Below are positions 7,069 to 15,516 of a stretch of 64,000 bases of DNA, in pieces (within the stretch, counting starts at the first letter, position 1; each line of letters opens with the position of its first letter). The stretch covers positions 1,984,001 to 2,048,000 of the forward strand of contig CP093061.1 in assembly GCA_029027265.1 (NCBI GenBank), written 5' to 3'. Position numbers and translations under genes: made by a program. A model generated the notes under the pieces. The model did not search any database. It saw only the letters and a list, made by a program, of their open reading frames with translations, and was not told where the DNA came from. This DNA is from Sulfurospirillum_A sp029027265. GTDB lineage: Bacteria > Campylobacterota > Campylobacteria > Campylobacterales > Sulfurospirillaceae.

Positions 7069-8795
7069 TATCTTCTGCTCCTTGTAGCTCTATTTCTTCT
7101 TGGTCTTTGATGCCTTACATTAGTTCTACGTCCACCACTTTTAGCATCTTTTTTTAGTCTTCTTAATTTACTTAGTCTATATATTGCTGAGAGTGGATCA
7201 TGTAAATCATCATGGTCCGCTTCAGGAAAATCATCCATTTGTGCAAAAAGGTCATGATGATCTCCTACAAAAATAATATCTCCCTCATCTATAGGAAACT
7301 CTAACTCTCCCATGCGGTCTTCTTTGTTGTCAGTATGGTGGATAAACTTAGTACTTGGCATAGGTACACCTTGACGAAAAGCTTCATCTTTTATCCAATC
7401 TCTAAGCATATAAAAACCACCATTTTTATCTCCACTTAGTAAATACACTTTCATCGTTTTCAAAAGTCTAATAGTTTCAGTAACTACAGGCTTACCTTTT
7501 ATTCTTTTCATATTGCTATAAAATACATAAAGTTTTTGATTAGCATTACATAAGCCAGCTCCTATAAAGCCACAAAAGTCACCAACAACACTATCACCTT
7601 TGGCATCAACATATAAAAATATCTTGTCAAGTTTTGGCATTTGTGTATGTGTTATTTTTATAAATTTGCTAGAGTCAAACTTTTGATTCTCTGAATTTGG
7701 ATTGTTCTGCTGCTCTTTTTGAAAAGCCTTTGCATTAGCTGCTCTTTTTTGCATAAGAAGTTCAAGTTTGATGGCATCCCATAGAAGTACTGCTCCCTCA
7801 TCCATCTTCTTTTTATTTTCAAGATAAAAGTTGTGAGCTTGATCTAAACCATCATATCTATAGATATTTCCATATTCATCCCACATATCTATATTTATTG
7901 GATAAGAGATGAGACTTCTAAATACAACAGGATTCCAAAATTTCAACTTGAGCTTTCGTGATAAAACTGAATCACGATGAAGGATAGTTCCAATATAAAG
8001 TATATCCATAGAGCCATCAACACTTCCTAAGTTATCAATAGCTTCATCTAACCAATCCTCAAGTTTATCTCTTTGTTTACGACTTCTAACATTTGTATCA
8101 TTTTCTAAATCATCTATGATAGTAAGATCAGGTCTAAAAGCCCCGTGAAAAACACCTCTTACTCTTTTGCTACTACCATAACCTTTAAGTTTAATATTGT
8201 TTTTAGTAACTATCTCTCCTATTTTCCATACTTTACCAATATTGGTAGCGTGAGGAAAATCTGCCTTTAATCTCGCATTCTCTTCCAGTTCTGCTTTAAT
8301 AGATTCTATAAGAATCTCTGAAAGTTCTATCGCATCAGAGAACATAGTTATAAACTTTTTGAAATCATTTACTATGCACCAAATAGGAAATACTCTTGAA
8401 GCATCTGTACTTTTTCCATTGCCACGTGGAGCTGCTTTTGCAAATTTTAAACCTTGTAATTTTTTCTTATCAGTTATTTTAAAATAAGTTTTTTCTAAAT
8501 CTTCTTGAAGTAGAGACTTACCATTAAGAGTATAATAATGAGGAAAATAAGTCTGTCTAAAAAAGTGGAAGTCATTTAATTGTCTTTTTACCCTCTTATC
8601 TCTATCTTTGGGATTTAATGCATCAGTGGCTTTTATTTGCTCTTTTAATATTGAAGTGTAATCACTAAGCCAATTCTTAAAAGCTTTTCTAGTTATCTTT
8701 TTTGCTTGAGTTTGATTTAATCCATTATCTAATGCACCTTGATTTGCATCTTCAAGAAATGCATATAATTCATCTTTACTAAATAGAGACATCAC
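7068..8795 (-). CDS. Mu gp28-like terminase large subunit
   Basis: The 575-residue protein carries a Walker A-like motif at 122-130 (APRGNGKST) and a Walker B at about 223-232 (LTIIDDLEND). A nuclease-type strand FLYVDAKGDSVVGDF follows near residue 400. This is the ATPase/nuclease that packages DNA into the prohead. The C-terminal 30 residues are very rich in arginine (GGRRTNVRHQRPRRNRATR), more than is usual, and may bind DNA. The start overlaps the small-terminase candidate by 17 bases. Confidence 0.92.
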   Translation of the reverse strand: MMSLFSKDELYAFLEDANQGALDNGLNQTQAKKITRKAFKNWLSDYTSILKEQIKATDALNPKDRDKRVKRQLNDFHFFRQTYFPHYYTLNGKSLLQEDLEKTYFKITDKKKLQGLKFAKAAPRGNGKSTDASRVFPIWCIVNDFKKFITMFSDAIELSEILIESIKAELEENARLKADFPHATNIGKVWKIGEIVTKNNIKLKGYGSSKRVRGVFHGAFRPDLTIIDDLENDTNVRSRKQRDKLEDWLDEAIDNLGSVDGSMDILYIGTILHRDSVLSRKLKLKFWNPVVFRSLISYPINIDMWDEYGNIYRYDGLDQAHNFYLENKKKMDEGAVLLWDAIKLELLMQKRAANAKAFQKEQQNNPNSENQKFDSSKFIKITHTQMPKLDKIFLYVDAKGDSVVGDFCGFIGAGLCNANQKLYVFYSNMKRIKGKPVVTETIRLLKTMKVYLLSGDKNGGFYMLRDWIKDEAFRQGVPMPSTKFIHHTDNKEDRMGELEFPIDEGDIIFVGDHHDLFAQMDDFPEADHDDLHDPLSAIYRLSKLRRLKKDAKSGGRRTNVRHQRPRRNRATRSRR

Positions 8796-9282
8796 TTAAC
8801 TCTTCTTGTATAGAGTAAATGATTGAAACAACTTCTTCCATGCACTCTTTTGGTAAGGCTTTATTTAAAGCTTCTAAAACTGTTTTTATAGTATGTTTGA
8901 TAATTCCTAATTTATAAGCCTCTGGATCCTCAGCACTTGCTACTTTTCTCATCTTGGAAAAACTATCTCCAAGTGAAACTATTAATTGCGTTTTTACTTC
9001 AGGCTTTAGATCTTCATTCTCTCTAATCTCTTTTAATGAATCATACATGTAATCAACGAACATAGAATACATATTTTCTTTATCTTTGCTAGATTTTTGA
9101 ATATATTTTGAAGCTCTTAATGTTAACCAATCAAAGCCCTCTTTTTTATCTTTACTTTGATAATTAGAGATGGTCTTTTCACCTACACCCAAAGTCTCAG
9201 CTATCTCTTTAAAGCTTTTGTTTGCATCAACAAAGAGTGAACGTGCTAAGAATCTATTTCGTTGGGCATTACTTAACTTCAT
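8779..9282 (-). CDS. putative terminase small subunit (DUF1804/gp27-like)
   Basis: The 167-residue protein begins with a helix-turn-helix (ARSLFVDANKSFKEIAETLG, then VGEKTISNYQSKDK) followed by a helical body. It sits just upstream of the large terminase with overlapping ends, the place of Mu gp27. Small terminases recognise phage DNA for packaging. The family call is from motif and position. Confidence 0.75.
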   Translation of the reverse strand: MKLSNAQRNRFLARSLFVDANKSFKEIAETLGVGEKTISNYQSKDKKEGFDWLTLRASKYIQKSSKDKENMYSMFVDYMYDSLKEIRENEDLKPEVKTQLIVSLGDSFSKMRKVASAEDPEAYKLGIIKHTIKTVLEALNKALPKECMEEVVSIIYSIQEELSDVSI

Positions 9283-9686
9283 CTAAAACCATCTTTCTTC
9301 ACTCTTCTTGTAGATCTATGTCTAAAAGCAAAAGATTTATTCTCTGTTGGAATACTAGAGCTTGTATCTTCTCTTTTTTGAGTTATAAGTCTTCCGTTGC
9401 TCATCTTTGTTAAATATGCTTCATTCTCTTTTTTTAACTCTTTATCTTCATTACTTACTAAACCATTTTTTCTTTTTAGCTCATAGATAGTTAAGTCCGT
9501 AGTTATCTTCTTTAGAAGTGTTGTAGGATCAACTGGTAAAATTATAAAAGACTCTATAAAAGAGATAGCATCATTTAGAGCATCATCAATAACATCTTGA
9601 TTCAACTCTTCAGTTGCATTTATATCTGAAAGTTCAAGTAATTCTTGTTCACTTATCTCTTTTAGTAAATCTTCATTGGTAATCAT
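9279..9686 (-). CDS. Mu gp36-like protein (DUF1320)
   Basis: The 135-residue protein has the DUF1320 layout: an N-terminal MITNEDLLKEISEQELLELSD, a helical middle with DALNDAISFIESFI, and LTIYELKRKNG. The family is found in Mu-like head regions near the capsid gene and is thought to act at the head-tail interface. It overlaps the next gene by four bases. A terminator-like hairpin and repeats lie between it and the upstream capsid gene. Confidence 0.8.
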   Translation of the reverse strand: MITNEDLLKEISEQELLELSDINATEELNQDVIDDALNDAISFIESFIILPVDPTTLLKKITTDLTIYELKRKNGLVSNEDKELKKENEAYLTKMSNGRLITQKREDTSSSIPTENKSFAFRHRSTRRVKKDGFR

Positions 9687-9769
9687 CTTTAAAAATCCTC
9701 ATAATGGTGTTTAAAACGTGTTTAAAAATCAAAAACTAAGTTTAAACGATACATTTATCGTCTATAGGG

Positions 9770-9795
9770 GTAAAAGGGCTTAAAAGCCCTTTTAC
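9770..9795 (-). terminator. intrinsic terminator after the capsid gene
   Basis: GTAAAAGGGCTT (9770-9781) and AAGCCCTTTTAC (9784-9795) form a perfect 12-bp stem one base after the capsid stop codon. The transcript's 3' arm contains a short U run. Between this and the gp36-like gene are a 6-4-6 palindrome (ACGATA...TATCGT, about 9748-9763) and tandem GTGTTTAAAA units (about 9707-9729), which could be a promoter or operator for the downstream genes. Confidence 0.7.
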
Positions 9796-9796
9796 G

Positions 9797-10777
9797 TTAT
9801 GCACTAAATTTTAGTTTTATTAGTGCTCCTGGGCGAACACAATAAGGCAAGGGTTTTGTTTCTGTTTCGATTCCCCATCCTTTTCCTTTATCTAACTTTT
9901 CAGGTGCTGCTGCAAAGAAAAGTTTTGGTGCTGATTTTAAAGCATCTGTATGATCTGCTCTACCATATACAAATTGGAAGACATCTTCACTTGTTGGAAT
10001 AACAATCGCTTCTCCGTCTAAAATGTACTGCTTTTTGTTCCCATTTTCATCTTTAAAAGAGGGATTGTATGGAATAAAAGTCGTACCTTGTATTTCTAAT
10101 ACTCTTTTATTGTCAGCTTGTTTAATCCATTTTGCTTCGTTTGATTTAAATAAATCAGCTGCCAAAGCCTTTGCTGCTAATCTGTTTAAAAACGTTCTTG
10201 AAGCTAATACCTCGTAAGGTACTTCTTTCCCTAACTCATCTACAAGAGCATCATCTATTTCATTAAGAACTTTATTAATTTCTTTGTTTTTAAACTCTAC
10301 TTTTGGAGCAGTTGTATTAAACTCTAAAAGTATTTTGCCCTCGCCATCAACAACTCTACCAAACAAAGCACCCGTGCACATATATTCAATAGTTGTCATA
10401 TAATCGTTTTTATGCTCCTTTAAAATCTTAGCAATTTTTTGGCTAACTGATTCTACTTTTGCCTTACCTTCTAAGCTCTCAAATTCATTTATTTCATGTG
10501 CAAGAATTTGATCACTTAAACCAAAACGAGGAAGTTTAATTGTTAAAAGAAAAACATCACCCATATCTTTTACTAATCTATCTGCACCAGGAGCAATTGT
10601 TCTTAAAACAATTCCAGCACCTTTTTTTATTTTAAGTTCTGCTGTGTTACCTAAAATACCTTCTGCTTTTGTTTTAAAATATCTATCATAAACAAAAGTA
10701 CTCGCTTCTTTGGTTTGTTCAATGGCTTTAAGCATTGTCGCTAAACTCCACAGTTTCATAATTTCTAAAATCTTCAT
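9797..10777 (-). CDS. phage major capsid protein, lambda gpE family
   Basis: The 326-residue protein resembles the lambda E-type major capsid family: an early FVYDRYFKTK segment, a middle region with IAKILKEHKNDYMTTIEYMCTG, and a C-terminal part with IPTSEDVFQFVYGRADH and PLPYCVRPGALIKL. Pairing with the decoration protein gene just upstream is typical. Mu itself uses a different head protein (gpT), so the capsid module differs from the classical Mu type. Confidence 0.88.
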   Translation of the reverse strand: MKILEIMKLWSLATMLKAIEQTKEASTFVYDRYFKTKAEGILGNTAELKIKKGAGIVLRTIAPGADRLVKDMGDVFLLTIKLPRFGLSDQILAHEINEFESLEGKAKVESVSQKIAKILKEHKNDYMTTIEYMCTGALFGRVVDGEGKILLEFNTTAPKVEFKNKEINKVLNEIDDALVDELGKEVPYEVLASRTFLNRLAAKALAADLFKSNEAKWIKQADNKRVLEIQGTTFIPYNPSFKDENGNKKQYILDGEAIVIPTSEDVFQFVYGRADHTDALKSAPKLFFAAAPEKLDKGKGWGIETETKPLPYCVRPGALIKLKFSA

Positions 10778-10787
10778 TTTTTTACCT

Positions 10788-11129
10788 CTACTTTAAAATA
10801 ATTTTATTTGCAAACAGATGTACTTTATAATCTGCAACATAAGAATCAAGATATTTTTCTCTAACAATTCCTACAACTAGAACTTCACTTTTACCAGTCT
10901 TGCTAATATTTTCACACAAAATTCCATTTGGCTCTGCTGCGTTATCAACAGGAACTGTAAATGTGTCACCACCATCAGTGGTAATTAAAACTTGTCCAGG
11001 TTCTAAAGCTGTATCTGCTTCAACATTTACTGTTGCATATACTGCTAAAGTCTTTTTAATCACCACATCACTCTGTCTTTTTATAGAAATATTTTTTATA
11101 CTAGAACCTGTCAATTCACCCATTATCAA
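10788..11129 (-). CDS. head decoration protein (lambda gpD-like)
   Basis: The 113-residue protein matches the decoration protein family: TALEPGQVLITTDGGDTF followed by NGILCENISKTGKSEVLVVGI and a final strand. These proteins bind the outside of the expanded capsid and stabilise it. The gene overlaps the scaffold/protease gene end by 14 bases and precedes the capsid gene by 10 bases. Confidence 0.85.
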   Translation of the reverse strand: MIMGELTGSSIKNISIKRQSDVVIKKTLAVYATVNVEADTALEPGQVLITTDGGDTFTVPVDNAAEPNGILCENISKTGKSEVLVVGIVREKYLDSYVADYKVHLFANKIILK

Positions 11130-11427
11130 TTCCTCCTAATTTAAGTACATCAAGTTGTTTACCGCCTTGATTGTTATTTGCAAACATATCACCTTCAGGT
11201 TTTTCAACTATCTTTTTTGCTTTATCAAGAAAATTAGTTAAACCCTCTGGATTTGTTTTCCCAAATGCTAATAAATCTGCTTTTTGATCAGGGTGAACTT
11301 TCTTTGCTGCAATTGCACCATCTACTTCTCCCTCTACTCTTTTAATTTCATTAGCCTCTTTATCTTTTTTTAGATCTTTGTTTTCAGCTTCAAGATCTTC
11401 TATTCTTTTCTTGTCTTTTGGAACCAT
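11116..11427 (-). CDS. nested in-frame scaffold (Mu gpZ-like) from an internal start
   Basis: Within the gpI-like gene an in-frame ATG (11427-11425) is preceded by AAGGAG nine bases upstream, a better ribosome binding site than many true gene starts in this prophage. Translation from it gives 103 residues beginning MVPKDKKRIEDLE, which is just the coiled-coil scaffold half. In Mu the scaffold gpZ is made the same way inside gene I. The nested start is seen in the sequence; its use is inferred. Confidence 0.75.
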   Translation of the reverse strand: MVPKDKKRIEDLEAENKDLKKDKEANEIKRVEGEVDGAIAAKKVHPDQKADLLAFGKTNPEGLTNFLDKAKKIVEKPEGDMFANNNQGGKQLDVLKLGGIDNG

Positions 11428-11925
11428 GTCTATTTTCTCCTTATTATGATTTTTTTTATTTGCTATAACTTCACCAAGTTCTTCAAAAAAAGGTCGATTA
11501 GTTAATGCCACAGAGTGTAAACTCCAACCTATATCATCTCCTGTAACTTGATCTATAGTTCTTTGATTTAGTACAGGTGAAATATATTTATATTTTTCAC
11601 TTTGAATAAGTTCTAATGCATCGTCTAACCACTTAACTTTTGTCCATAACTCTTCATCTTTTATAAATAACTCTTTTATCCAACCTGTTGCTGGAGCTTT
11701 ATCGTCCCACAATGAAGCATGTTCAAAATCAGCAACAATATCAATTCCCATATTTTCAAAGTTAGTTTTAATTTGTTCTAAGTCTTCAAGTGTTAATTTG
11801 AATGGTCCATTTGCATGACCTTTCCACTCGCCTACAACTGCTATTTTTAAATCATATAATTTATTATTATCTTGAGTTTTATCCAAGGCAAATAAAATAT
11901 TACATGCGATAAGTGATTTATTCAT
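11116..11925 (-). CDS. Mu gpI-like head protease/scaffold
   Basis: The 269-residue protein matches the Mu I protein family. Visible motifs are DIVADFEHASLWDDKAPATGW and YISPVLNQRTIDQVTGDD, followed by SLHSVALTNRPFFEELG, which mark the protease half (residues 1-150). From residue about 167 it becomes a charged coiled coil (RIEDLEAENKDLKKDKEAN) typical of the scaffold half. It processes and shapes the prohead. A second, internal start for the scaffold half is annotated separately. Confidence 0.9.
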   Translation of the reverse strand: MNKSLIACNILFALDKTQDNNKLYDLKIAVVGEWKGHANGPFKLTLEDLEQIKTNFENMGIDIVADFEHASLWDDKAPATGWIKELFIKDEELWTKVKWLDDALELIQSEKYKYISPVLNQRTIDQVTGDDIGWSLHSVALTNRPFFEELGEVIANKKNHNKEKIDMVPKDKKRIEDLEAENKDLKKDKEANEIKRVEGEVDGAIAAKKVHPDQKADLLAFGKTNPEGLTNFLDKAKKIVEKPEGDMFANNNQGGKQLDVLKLGGIDNG

Positions 11926-11938
11926 ATAATTTCTCCTT

Positions 11939-12355
11939 TTAATTATCTAATACAACACTAATTTCTTTTGTAAAAACAGTTAAATATCCTGCACTTACAA
12001 CTGAATCATATATTTTCTCTGACTTTCCAACTACAATAGGTTCTGAACCAACAAAACTTTTTAAAGCAACTTTGTTATCTATTACCTTTAATAGATCATA
12101 AATCTCATTGTGTTTTGAAATTCTTGTTTTTTTATTTTTTGAGTATGAAATGTGAGTTATATATAGGTTGAATTTATGCTCTTTTTTTAGAGGATTAACT
12201 GGTTTATCTCCTACATAATCAACTAGAATAAGTGGTGATGCTTTTAAATTTACTTTAAAGTTTTTAGGATCAGCTAATTCTCCAAAATAAGTCTCTGCAT
12301 TTAACTCATCTTTGTCTAGTTCTAATATAAGTGCTACTTTAAAATCACCAATCAT
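11939..12355 (-). CDS. Mu gp37-like protein (DUF1834)
   Basis: The 138-residue protein has the DUF1834 pattern: MIGDFKVALILEL at the start, PLILVDYVGDKPVN in the middle and a beta-rich end with YLTVFTKEISVVL. It is a Mu head-tail connector-region protein of unclear role. It is the first gene of the minus-strand head block and lies opposite the start of the tail block, so its upstream gap holds the divergent late promoters. Confidence 0.75.
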   Translation of the reverse strand: MIGDFKVALILELDKDELNAETYFGELADPKNFKVNLKASPLILVDYVGDKPVNPLKKEHKFNLYITHISYSKNKKTRISKHNEIYDLLKVIDNKVALKSFVGSEPIVVGKSEKIYDSVVSAGYLTVFTKEISVVLDN

Positions 12356-12520
12356 TTATAACCTCATAATTTTTATTCTGCTGGATTATAAGCTCTTTGT
12401 GAGGTATCAATCTAGCGAAGTTATTCTGAGAAATTAATCTCTGAATTGCTTGTCTTTATTGCTTCTGTACACTTTGATTAAAATACGTTTATTAAAAATA
12501 AGTAATGAGGGAAAACAAAT
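12356..12520. promoter_or_regulatory. divergent late promoter region between head and tail operons
   Basis: This 165-bp gap separates divergent head and tail operons and must hold both late promoters. It contains an imperfect dyad, TTCTGAGA (12424-12431) and TCTCTGAA (12438-12445), around AATTAA, with seven of eight positions symmetric. Mor/C family activators bind dyads, so this is a candidate site. GATTAAAATACG near 12476-12487 may include a -10 element for the tail operon. No direct experimental support. Confidence 0.45.
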
Positions 12521-12793
12521 ATGGAGATAAATATGACTATCAGCTTATGGCAAATTATAAGTGGTTTTATCATTGTTATCTCTGCTTTTGCAACTAATAC
12601 TTTTATGACTAAACAAAATTCCACAAAAATCAAAGAAATGGAAGATATTTCTAAAAGTGCAATAACAGAAGACAAAGCTAGAGAGTTATTCGTTACAAAA
12701 GAATTACATACTAATCAAATGGTTCATATAGATAGTTCTTTGGGTGATCTTAAAAAACAAATGAACTCAGTTATAGAGTTATTAAGAAAATGA
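12521..12793 (+). CDS. small membrane protein at the head of the tail operon
   Basis: The 90-residue protein has one N-terminal membrane segment (ISLWQIISGFIIVISAFATN) followed by a charged helical domain. Holin or spanin-like roles are possible because no other clear lysis gene is seen, but there is no diagnostic motif. GAGGG lies upstream of ATG 12521. The stop overlaps the start of the spike gene (ATGA). Confidence 0.55.
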   Translation: MEINMTISLWQIISGFIIVISAFATNTFMTKQNSTKIKEMEDISKSAITEDKARELFVTKELHTNQMVHIDSSLGDLKKQMNSVIELLRK

Positions 12794-13461
12794 ACTTATC
12801 AGAAATACTTAGAAAATTAAACAACATAGTGCAAGTAGGAACTATATCTCAAACAAAAAGCAGTGAGGGTAAAGCCTTAGCTAGAGTAATGCTTGATGAA
12901 AATGGAGATGAAAAAAGAGTAACTGCATTTTTACCAGTTATCTCTCTAGCTAACTCATTTGCTCGGACTTTTATACCTTTAAGAATTAATGAACAAGTTT
13001 TAGTTTTAAGTCCTTTTGGTAATGCAAATCGTGGTTTTATATTTCGCTCCATTTTTAATAGAAAGTGTAAAGAGCCAAATGAAGCAAATGAGCATACCGC
13101 TGTAATGGAATTTGAAGACGGTACTAAACTCACATATGACACTAAAGCAAGCATCTTAAAAATAGATGCAGTAAAAACTATCAATATATTTTGTGTTGAT
13201 ACAAACATTGAAGCAACTACTGTTTATGTAAAAGCAGTTGATACAACTATTGAGTCAACAACACTTATAAAAGGAACTCTAACAGTAACTGATTTATTTA
13301 GTGCTAATGGTGGAATGAAAGTTCAACCATCAGCTGATGGAGCTATAGCTGCTGAGTTTAACTGTGATGTTAAAACAACGAAACAACTATTTGATGAAAA
13401 AGGAAATGTGACAGATCATTCTCACTCTTGCAGTGATGGTGCTACAGCACAACCAAGATAA
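12790..13461 (+). CDS. P2 gpV-like baseplate spike protein
   Basis: The 223-residue protein has an OB-fold-like N-terminus (VQVGTISQTKSSEGKALARV), the LVLSPFGNANRGFIFRSI segment and a long repetitive beta-helix stretch of VDTTIESTT-like strands (about residues 120-185). It ends in NVTDHSHSCSDG, whose His-x-His matches the metal-binding tip of P2-type spikes. It is the central membrane-piercing needle of the contractile tail. Confidence 0.88.
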   Translation: MNLSEILRKLNNIVQVGTISQTKSSEGKALARVMLDENGDEKRVTAFLPVISLANSFARTFIPLRINEQVLVLSPFGNANRGFIFRSIFNRKCKEPNEANEHTAVMEFEDGTKLTYDTKASILKIDAVKTINIFCVDTNIEATTVYVKAVDTTIESTTLIKGTLTVTDLFSANGGMKVQPSADGAIAAEFNCDVKTTKQLFDEKGNVTDHSHSCSDGATAQPR

Positions 13462-13808
13462 TGAAAAGTATATATTTAAACTCAAGCTCAAATACAAAGT
13501 TTTTTAGTGCTTCTGAAAAAGAGAGTTTTAATAGGATGCTTTCAACAAATTTAAGTTCACGAGTTGTAAGACCTCATTTTGGAAGTGAGCTTTACACTCT
13601 GATTGATAGAAATATGGATGATGAGTGGAGATTAAAGTTTAAAAAATTCACTTTAGAAGCTTTTTATGATGAAAATCATGTTGCTTGGGATAAAAGACTT
13701 ATTCCAATTGGAGTAAATATAACAAAACTTGATGCAACTAAAAATGAAGTTTATACCAGTATAGATTTTGAGAAATATAGTATTGAAACATTAATGGGAG
13801 GTTTTTAA
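13461..13808 (+). CDS. P2 gpW/gp25-like baseplate wedge protein
   Basis: The 115-residue protein matches the gpW/gp25 baseplate family: an early MLSTNLSSRVVRPHFGSEL, where the R-P-x-F-G-S segment is diagnostic, then a central helix and a C-terminal beta strand region ending in MGGF. It acts as a wedge piece next to gpJ. It starts on the last base of the gpV-like stop codon and abuts the gpJ-like gene. Confidence 0.85.
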   Translation: MKSIYLNSSSNTKFFSASEKESFNRMLSTNLSSRVVRPHFGSELYTLIDRNMDDEWRLKFKKFTLEAFYDENHVAWDKRLIPIGVNITKLDATKNEVYTSIDFEKYSIETLMGGF

Positions 13809-14908
13809 TGGAGTTAAAAGAATTGATTGCAAACCTACCTGAACCTACAATATTTACAACAGTAAGTATTGAAGAGATTATACAAGAGAATGTTGATTTG
13901 ATGAAGAGTGTCAATCCTGATTGGATACCAATAGAGAGTGATGCCAACATGATGCAAATTGAAGCCTTTTCTTATAAAGAGATGTTTCTTAGAAATATGT
14001 TTAATCAAGCAATAAAAGAGATGTTACCTCATTATAGTTCAAAAGAAAACTTAGATAATTTTGTTTTTGGATTTTATGGGGGTGAGCTTAGACTCTCTGG
14101 AGTTGAACCTAAAGCTACTTATGAGTTTGAACTAGAGAGTGTTTTAAGTGTGGATATTATCATCCCCAAAGGACTAGAACTTAGTGATGGAGTAGATCAA
14201 AGCTCTTTCGTTGATGAAAACATAACTATATCAGCTGGAGATATCAAAGCAACTGGTAAAGTTCAACTTAACTCAAAAGTTAAAAGCTCTAGCATAAAAA
14301 CAGAGATAGTGATATCACCATTTCCTTACATTCTAACACCAAAAGCTTTAGAAGATTTTAGTGGTGGTAGTGATGTAGAGAGTGATGAAGATTTTTTCAA
14401 AAGAGCTATTTTATCACTTAATAGGTACTCAACTGCTGGAGGAAAGGACGCTTATAAATTCTTTGCTTACAGTGCTGATGAGAGAGTATTTGATGTAGAA
14501 GTGATTTCACCAGAACCAATGAAAGTAGATGTGATAGTTTTAGCTCATGAAAACGAAAGTGAAGTAGTTGCTAATGTAAACACTGCATTAACTGGAGAGA
14601 GTAAAGTTCAAGCTTTTTGTGACGTGGTAACTGTAAAAGCTGCTGCACCCAAGAATATAACACTTAATGCGACTATACATCTTTTTGATCTTTTGAAGCA
14701 AAAAGAGATAATAGCTCTGATAAATGAAAACTTTAACAATAAATTTAAGATTGGTGAGAGCCTACCATATAGCTCAATCATTACAAAAATGCACCTAAGT
14801 GGTGTATATAAAGTAGTTCTTAGTACCAATACAGACATGTCTGTTAAAACAGATGAGTATATCAACATAACAACTATTAATATAAGTGTTCAAGAGGCAA
14901 GTTTATGA
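13808..14908 (+). CDS. P2 gpJ-like baseplate assembly protein
   Basis: The 366-residue protein matches baseplate J: an N-terminal IANLPEPTIFTTVSIEEI and IPIESDANMMQIEAFSYKE, then FVFGFYGGELRLSGVEPKA and AFFKR-like DEDFFKRAILSLNRYSTAGGK, followed by beta domains. It builds the wedge arm of the baseplate. It overlaps gpI by four bases at its end. Confidence 0.9.
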   Translation: MELKELIANLPEPTIFTTVSIEEIIQENVDLMKSVNPDWIPIESDANMMQIEAFSYKEMFLRNMFNQAIKEMLPHYSSKENLDNFVFGFYGGELRLSGVEPKATYEFELESVLSVDIIIPKGLELSDGVDQSSFVDENITISAGDIKATGKVQLNSKVKSSSIKTEIVISPFPYILTPKALEDFSGGSDVESDEDFFKRAILSLNRYSTAGGKDAYKFFAYSADERVFDVEVISPEPMKVDVIVLAHENESEVVANVNTALTGESKVQAFCDVVTVKAAAPKNITLNATIHLFDLLKQKEIIALINENFNNKFKIGESLPYSSIITKMHLSGVYKVVLSTNTDMSVKTDEYINITTINISVQEASL

Positions 14909-15513
14909 GCATAATTCCTTTAAATGAAAATCAAAAACAAAGAGATGTAGAAATCATTGGAGATAGTACATTATCGAAATTTGATGTAAAAAAAGTGAGT
15001 GTAAATCCTCTTACTTGTCATGTATCACTACTAGAGCATTTAGCTCTAAGCCTTGATGTAAGTATTGTTGGTCTTGATGAAGATGAAGCAAGAACATATC
15101 TTCAAAATGCAAGAGAAATTAAAAAACATATAGGCTCATCTTATGCAGTCAGAAAAGCTTCTGAATCAATATATGGTAATGATATAAAAGTTGAACCTTG
15201 GAATAAATATGGTGGAGTACCTGGTACTTATAAAATAATAGTAGAAGCAAATGAGAAACCAGTGACTGAGACTAACTTGAATAAAACAATAAGGCTTATT
15301 GATAAAGCAAAAAGAGTTAGTACCCACTTAAGAGGCATAACTATAAATATGAAAAGCAGTGGATTGATGAGTAATGCTTGTGCAACACAAAGTAGTGAGG
15401 GCGTAACCATACTACCGCAAGTTATAGAAAATATAAATATGAGTTTAAAAAAGAGTGTAGCACTCACTTTTTACATGATAGAAAGCATAGTGCTAAAACC
15501 AAAGGGAGTTTAA
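14905..15513 (+). CDS. P2 gpI-like tail protein
   Basis: The 202-residue protein fits the P2 gpI family (baseplate). Key segments are LSLDVSIVGLDEDEARTYLQNA, then HIGSSYAVRKASESIYGND and WNKYGGVPGTYKIIV. In P2 it links gpJ and the tail fibre. The start overlaps the gpJ-like stop (ATGA) and the fibre gene follows after three bases. Confidence 0.85.
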   Translation: MSIIPLNENQKQRDVEIIGDSTLSKFDVKKVSVNPLTCHVSLLEHLALSLDVSIVGLDEDEARTYLQNAREIKKHIGSSYAVRKASESIYGNDIKVEPWNKYGGVPGTYKIIVEANEKPVTETNLNKTIRLIDKAKRVSTHLRGITINMKSSGLMSNACATQSSEGVTILPQVIENINMSLKKSVALTFYMIESIVLKPKGV

Positions 15514-15516
15514 AAT

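Noticed and set aside
12361..12405. ACCTCA...TGAGGT inverted repeat upstream of the tail operon
   Set aside because: Only six bases pair across a 33-base gap, which can occur by chance.
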